IMG/VR virus record: IMGVR_UViG_3300013132_005788
Span: 1-64,000 of that record
Strand: one strand, 5' to 3'
Length of the DNA stretch: 64,000 nt
Origin: a virus
Shown here: piece by piece, positions 62,287 to 64,000 of the stretch
Position numbering within the stretch: position 1 is the first letter of the stretch
Layout: each line of letters starts with the position of its first letter
Notes under the pieces: model-generated
Told to the model about the DNA's origin: nothing
The model's database searches: none
Seen by the model: only the letters and a program-made list of their open reading frames with translations
Position numbers and translations under genes: made by a program

Positions 62287-63714
62287 TTGAGCCAGAAGCT
62301 AACAATTCCAGAGCAGATCAATAAAGACTACAGAAGGTATGCTCTTTATGTTATACAGAGCAGGGGAATCCCTAATTTTTATGATGGATTAACCCCGGTT
62401 CAGAGAATTATTCTCCAGATGGCTCCTAATTCATTTGATAAAACATTAGGAGTTGTCGGATCGGTTTTTAAGACCGGTCTATATCACCATGGAGATGCTT
62501 CCTTAGCTTCTGCCATATGCAAGCTTTCTAGACCCTTTGGATGTTCCGAGCAAATACTTTTAGGCGATGGATTTTTTGGAACCCCAGTAAATCCCACGCC
62601 ATCTGCTCCTCGATACACGCAAGTAAAGATATCACCTAAATTCAGAGGACTATTAGAGAAACATAGTGATCTAAATATTCCCAATGAAGAGGGTGGATTT
62701 GATTGGCTACATGTTGAGCTTCCGATGGGAATGGCAACTCACGTGGTTGGAATAGCTGTTGGATATAGATCTAATATTCTTCCGAGAAAATTGGAAGAGA
62801 TAGAAGCATATCTAAATGGTGATAAAAGCAAAAAACTAAAGCCTTATTTTAAAGGATTCAAGGGTAAGATCTCTAGAGTTGATGGACTTAGATCCTCTTG
62901 GCTAATTGAAGGAAATTTCGAGGAAGACATTGAGAATAAGACCATCAAAATAGATGGACTTTCACCTCTTCAGAGGTATGACTCTTTTATGAATAAACTT
63001 AACTCCTATCTTGATTCAAAGGGGTTTATTTATAAGATGAGCAACACCACAACTGATGAGGTGAGAATGACCATTAAATTCAGATGCACAACTGATGAAT
63101 TTAGAGACATATCCAAGCAGATTAGAAAAGACACCCAGCAAATAGTAACTGAAAATATAGTTATAGTTAAGGATGGATCAGTAATGGAATATGATTCATT
63201 GGAGCAATATTTGGACGAGTTTTCCGTCCATAGAGAGCTGGTTTTTCTTAGAAGAATTCTAAAAGACCTTGAGTATTCAAGCAATGAGCTTTCTTTTCTG
63301 GAAGCTAAACTTAATTTTTTGATTTTTATGTCAGAAAAAAAGAGGGCTAGCGATGAGATCCAGGATTTTCTAAGACAATTTGATTCCAGAATAAAATCAA
63401 AATTGGAATCAATCTCTCTAATCAAGCTGAACAAAGAGGAAATAGCTAAAACCAAAGAAGACATACAAAACAAGAAGGAAGAGATATCAAATCTTAAAAA
63501 GCTTCATAAAGATCAGCAGAAAAAGTATGATGCTATTCTTGTCGAATGGAACAGAGAGGGAATTAAAAAGGCCAAGAGAGCTTCACTTCTGGTTGAATCA
63601 TCAGGAGACGAATACTTTAACGGAGTTAAAATATGGAACCCAGAGGAGGACTTAGCAGAGCCAATTCCAGAGGGCGCAGAGGAATCTGAAGAATCATTAG
63701 AAACAAATCAATAA
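62287..63714 (+). CDS. 52: DNA topoisomerase II medium subunit (gp52-type)
   Basis: 475 residues (T4 gp52 is 442), starting at TTG 62287. The breakage-reunion core is clear: FYDGLTPVQRIILQM, YHHGDASLASAICKLSRPF and the catalytic tyrosine in APRYTQVKISP (~residue 119). A long coiled coil (~345-430) ends the protein, in place of GyrA's beta-propeller. It forms the cleaving subunit with the gp39-like ATPase subunit at 55729; they are 4.8 kb apart. Confidence 0.92.
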   Translation: MSQKLTIPEQINKDYRRYALYVIQSRGIPNFYDGLTPVQRIILQMAPNSFDKTLGVVGSVFKTGLYHHGDASLASAICKLSRPFGCSEQILLGDGFFGTPVNPTPSAPRYTQVKISPKFRGLLEKHSDLNIPNEEGGFDWLHVELPMGMATHVVGIAVGYRSNILPRKLEEIEAYLNGDKSKKLKPYFKGFKGKISRVDGLRSSWLIEGNFEEDIENKTIKIDGLSPLQRYDSFMNKLNSYLDSKGFIYKMSNTTTDEVRMTIKFRCTTDEFRDISKQIRKDTQQIVTENIVIVKDGSVMEYDSLEQYLDEFSVHRELVFLRRILKDLEYSSNELSFLEAKLNFLIFMSEKKRASDEIQDFLRQFDSRIKSKLESISLIKLNKEEIAKTKEDIQNKKEEISNLKKLHKDQQKKYDAILVEWNREGIKKAKRASLLVESSGDEYFNGVKIWNPEEDLAEPIPEGAEESEESLETNQ

Positions 63715-63744
63715 TCAATCTGTATTAATAATAAATCTAAAAAA

Positions 63745-64000
63745 ATGAGCAAAAAAGGGCAAACTTGGAAATTTAGAATAGTTAACACGTCTAATTTCAT
63801 TTCATTCCTAAGAAAGGTTAAACTTGTAGATAAAAGCGTTCCTCTCGAACTTGACGGAGACGATCTTTTTGGAAAAGTCAGAACAGTCGACAAATCTGTT
63901 GTGAAATTTGTTTCTATCAAAATCAAGGATGTTCTCGAGGGGGAATTACCTGCACAGAGAATAAAAATAGGAATCCAGGATATAGGGAAATTAATCGAGG
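63745..64000 (+). CDS. Protein start, possibly sliding-clamp-like (3' partial)
   Basis: The frame opens at ATG 63745 after an AAAAAA leader and runs off the window. The 85 visible residues are beta-rich (FRIVNTSNFISFLRKVKLVD, PLELDGDDLFGKVRTVD, VSIKIKDVLEG) and end IKIGIQDIGKLIE. The strand order vaguely recalls the first domain of a gp45-type clamp, which would fit the replication context, but no diagnostic residue is visible. Coding is likely; the name is a guess. Confidence 0.4.
   Translation, partial: MSKKGQTWKFRIVNTSNFISFLRKVKLVDKSVPLELDGDDLFGKVRTVDKSVVKFVSIKIKDVLEGELPAQRIKIGIQDIGKLIE

Noticed and set aside
63030-63473. 147-codon minus-strand frame inside the gp52-like gene
   Set aside because: Antisense to a conserved coiled coil; the Ser/Leu-rich product mirrors Lys/Glu codons of the real gene.
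1-64000. CRISPR arrays, tRNA genes, insertion sequences, diversity-generating retroelement
   Set aside because: No regularly spaced direct repeats, no cloverleaf in any gap, no transposase or reverse transcriptase; the largest gap without an assigned gene is 219 nt.

Overview
This window is a tightly packed stretch of a large, T4-like tailed-phage genome. Almost every gene is on the plus strand; the one clear minus-strand gene is phoH. The hallmark set is T4-type: gp32-like ssDNA-binding protein, gp61-like primase, a UvsY-like mediator next to UvsW helicase, the exonuclease half of a family-B (gp43-like) DNA polymerase, class Ia NrdA/NrdB, both topoisomerase II subunits (gp39/gp60-type and gp52-type) and PhoH. 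The host is probably a member of the Bacteroidetes. Starts are preceded by A-rich runs instead of Shine-Dalgarno sequences, and Bacteroidetes-flavoured families occur: Reg_prop/SBBP-type propellers, an Hc1 histone-like protein and a DUF4494-like protein. This is inference from sequence; no database was searched.

Layout. 1-2720: end of a propeller adhesin. 2717-3388: phoH (minus). 3510-23387: virion module of very long tail, baseplate and fibre proteins, several with collagen-like Gly-X-Y runs, ending in a gp19-like tail-tube candidate. 23359-28418: replication/recombination block (RuvC-like nuclease, gp32, gp61, UvsY, UvsW). 28449-32246: uncharacterised proteins and a ligase-like plus NMNAT-like fusion. 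32264-37282: late-type operon with a DUF2201-like metallopeptidase, a VWA protein and a MoxR-type AAA+ ATPase, then small proteins, a histone H1-like protein and a terminator. 37365-41082: small genes, a Vsr-like homing endonuclease, Hsp20, an MBD4-like DNA glycosylase and a class I glutamine-amidotransferase-fold hydrolase. 41140-44057: half polymerase, all-alpha dUTPase, NrdB. 44074-48149: membrane protein, fibre proteins with a duplicated Cys-rich N-terminal domain, zinc-ribbon protein. 48191-54836: three-domain glycosyltransferase, NrdA, GT2-TPR glycosyltransferase. 54873-64000: DUF192, topoisomerase subunits, ParB-like protein, UvdE, DnaJ, DUF1360, a protein with a possible L,D-transpeptidase-like motif, and the start of a possible clamp gene.

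Two patterns tie much of this together. First, nine otherwise unrelated proteins share an N-terminal leader of the form M-x-x-hydrophobic-x-x-F/Y-x-x-F/Y-hydrophobic-x-E, resembling the T4 capsid-targeting peptide of internal proteins (MKTYQEFIAEA). Second, an octamer GATATATA lies 4-23 nt upstream of a set of genes that includes virion proteins and either directly precedes, or heads the operon of, all nine leader-bearing genes. I read this as a late-promoter element driving virion proteins and a packaged protein cargo that may include the MoxR ATPase. Other points of interest are the polymerase that stops in the fingers region with no second half in the window, a gp32 without the CPxC half of its zinc site, and the ligase-adenylyltransferase fusion.
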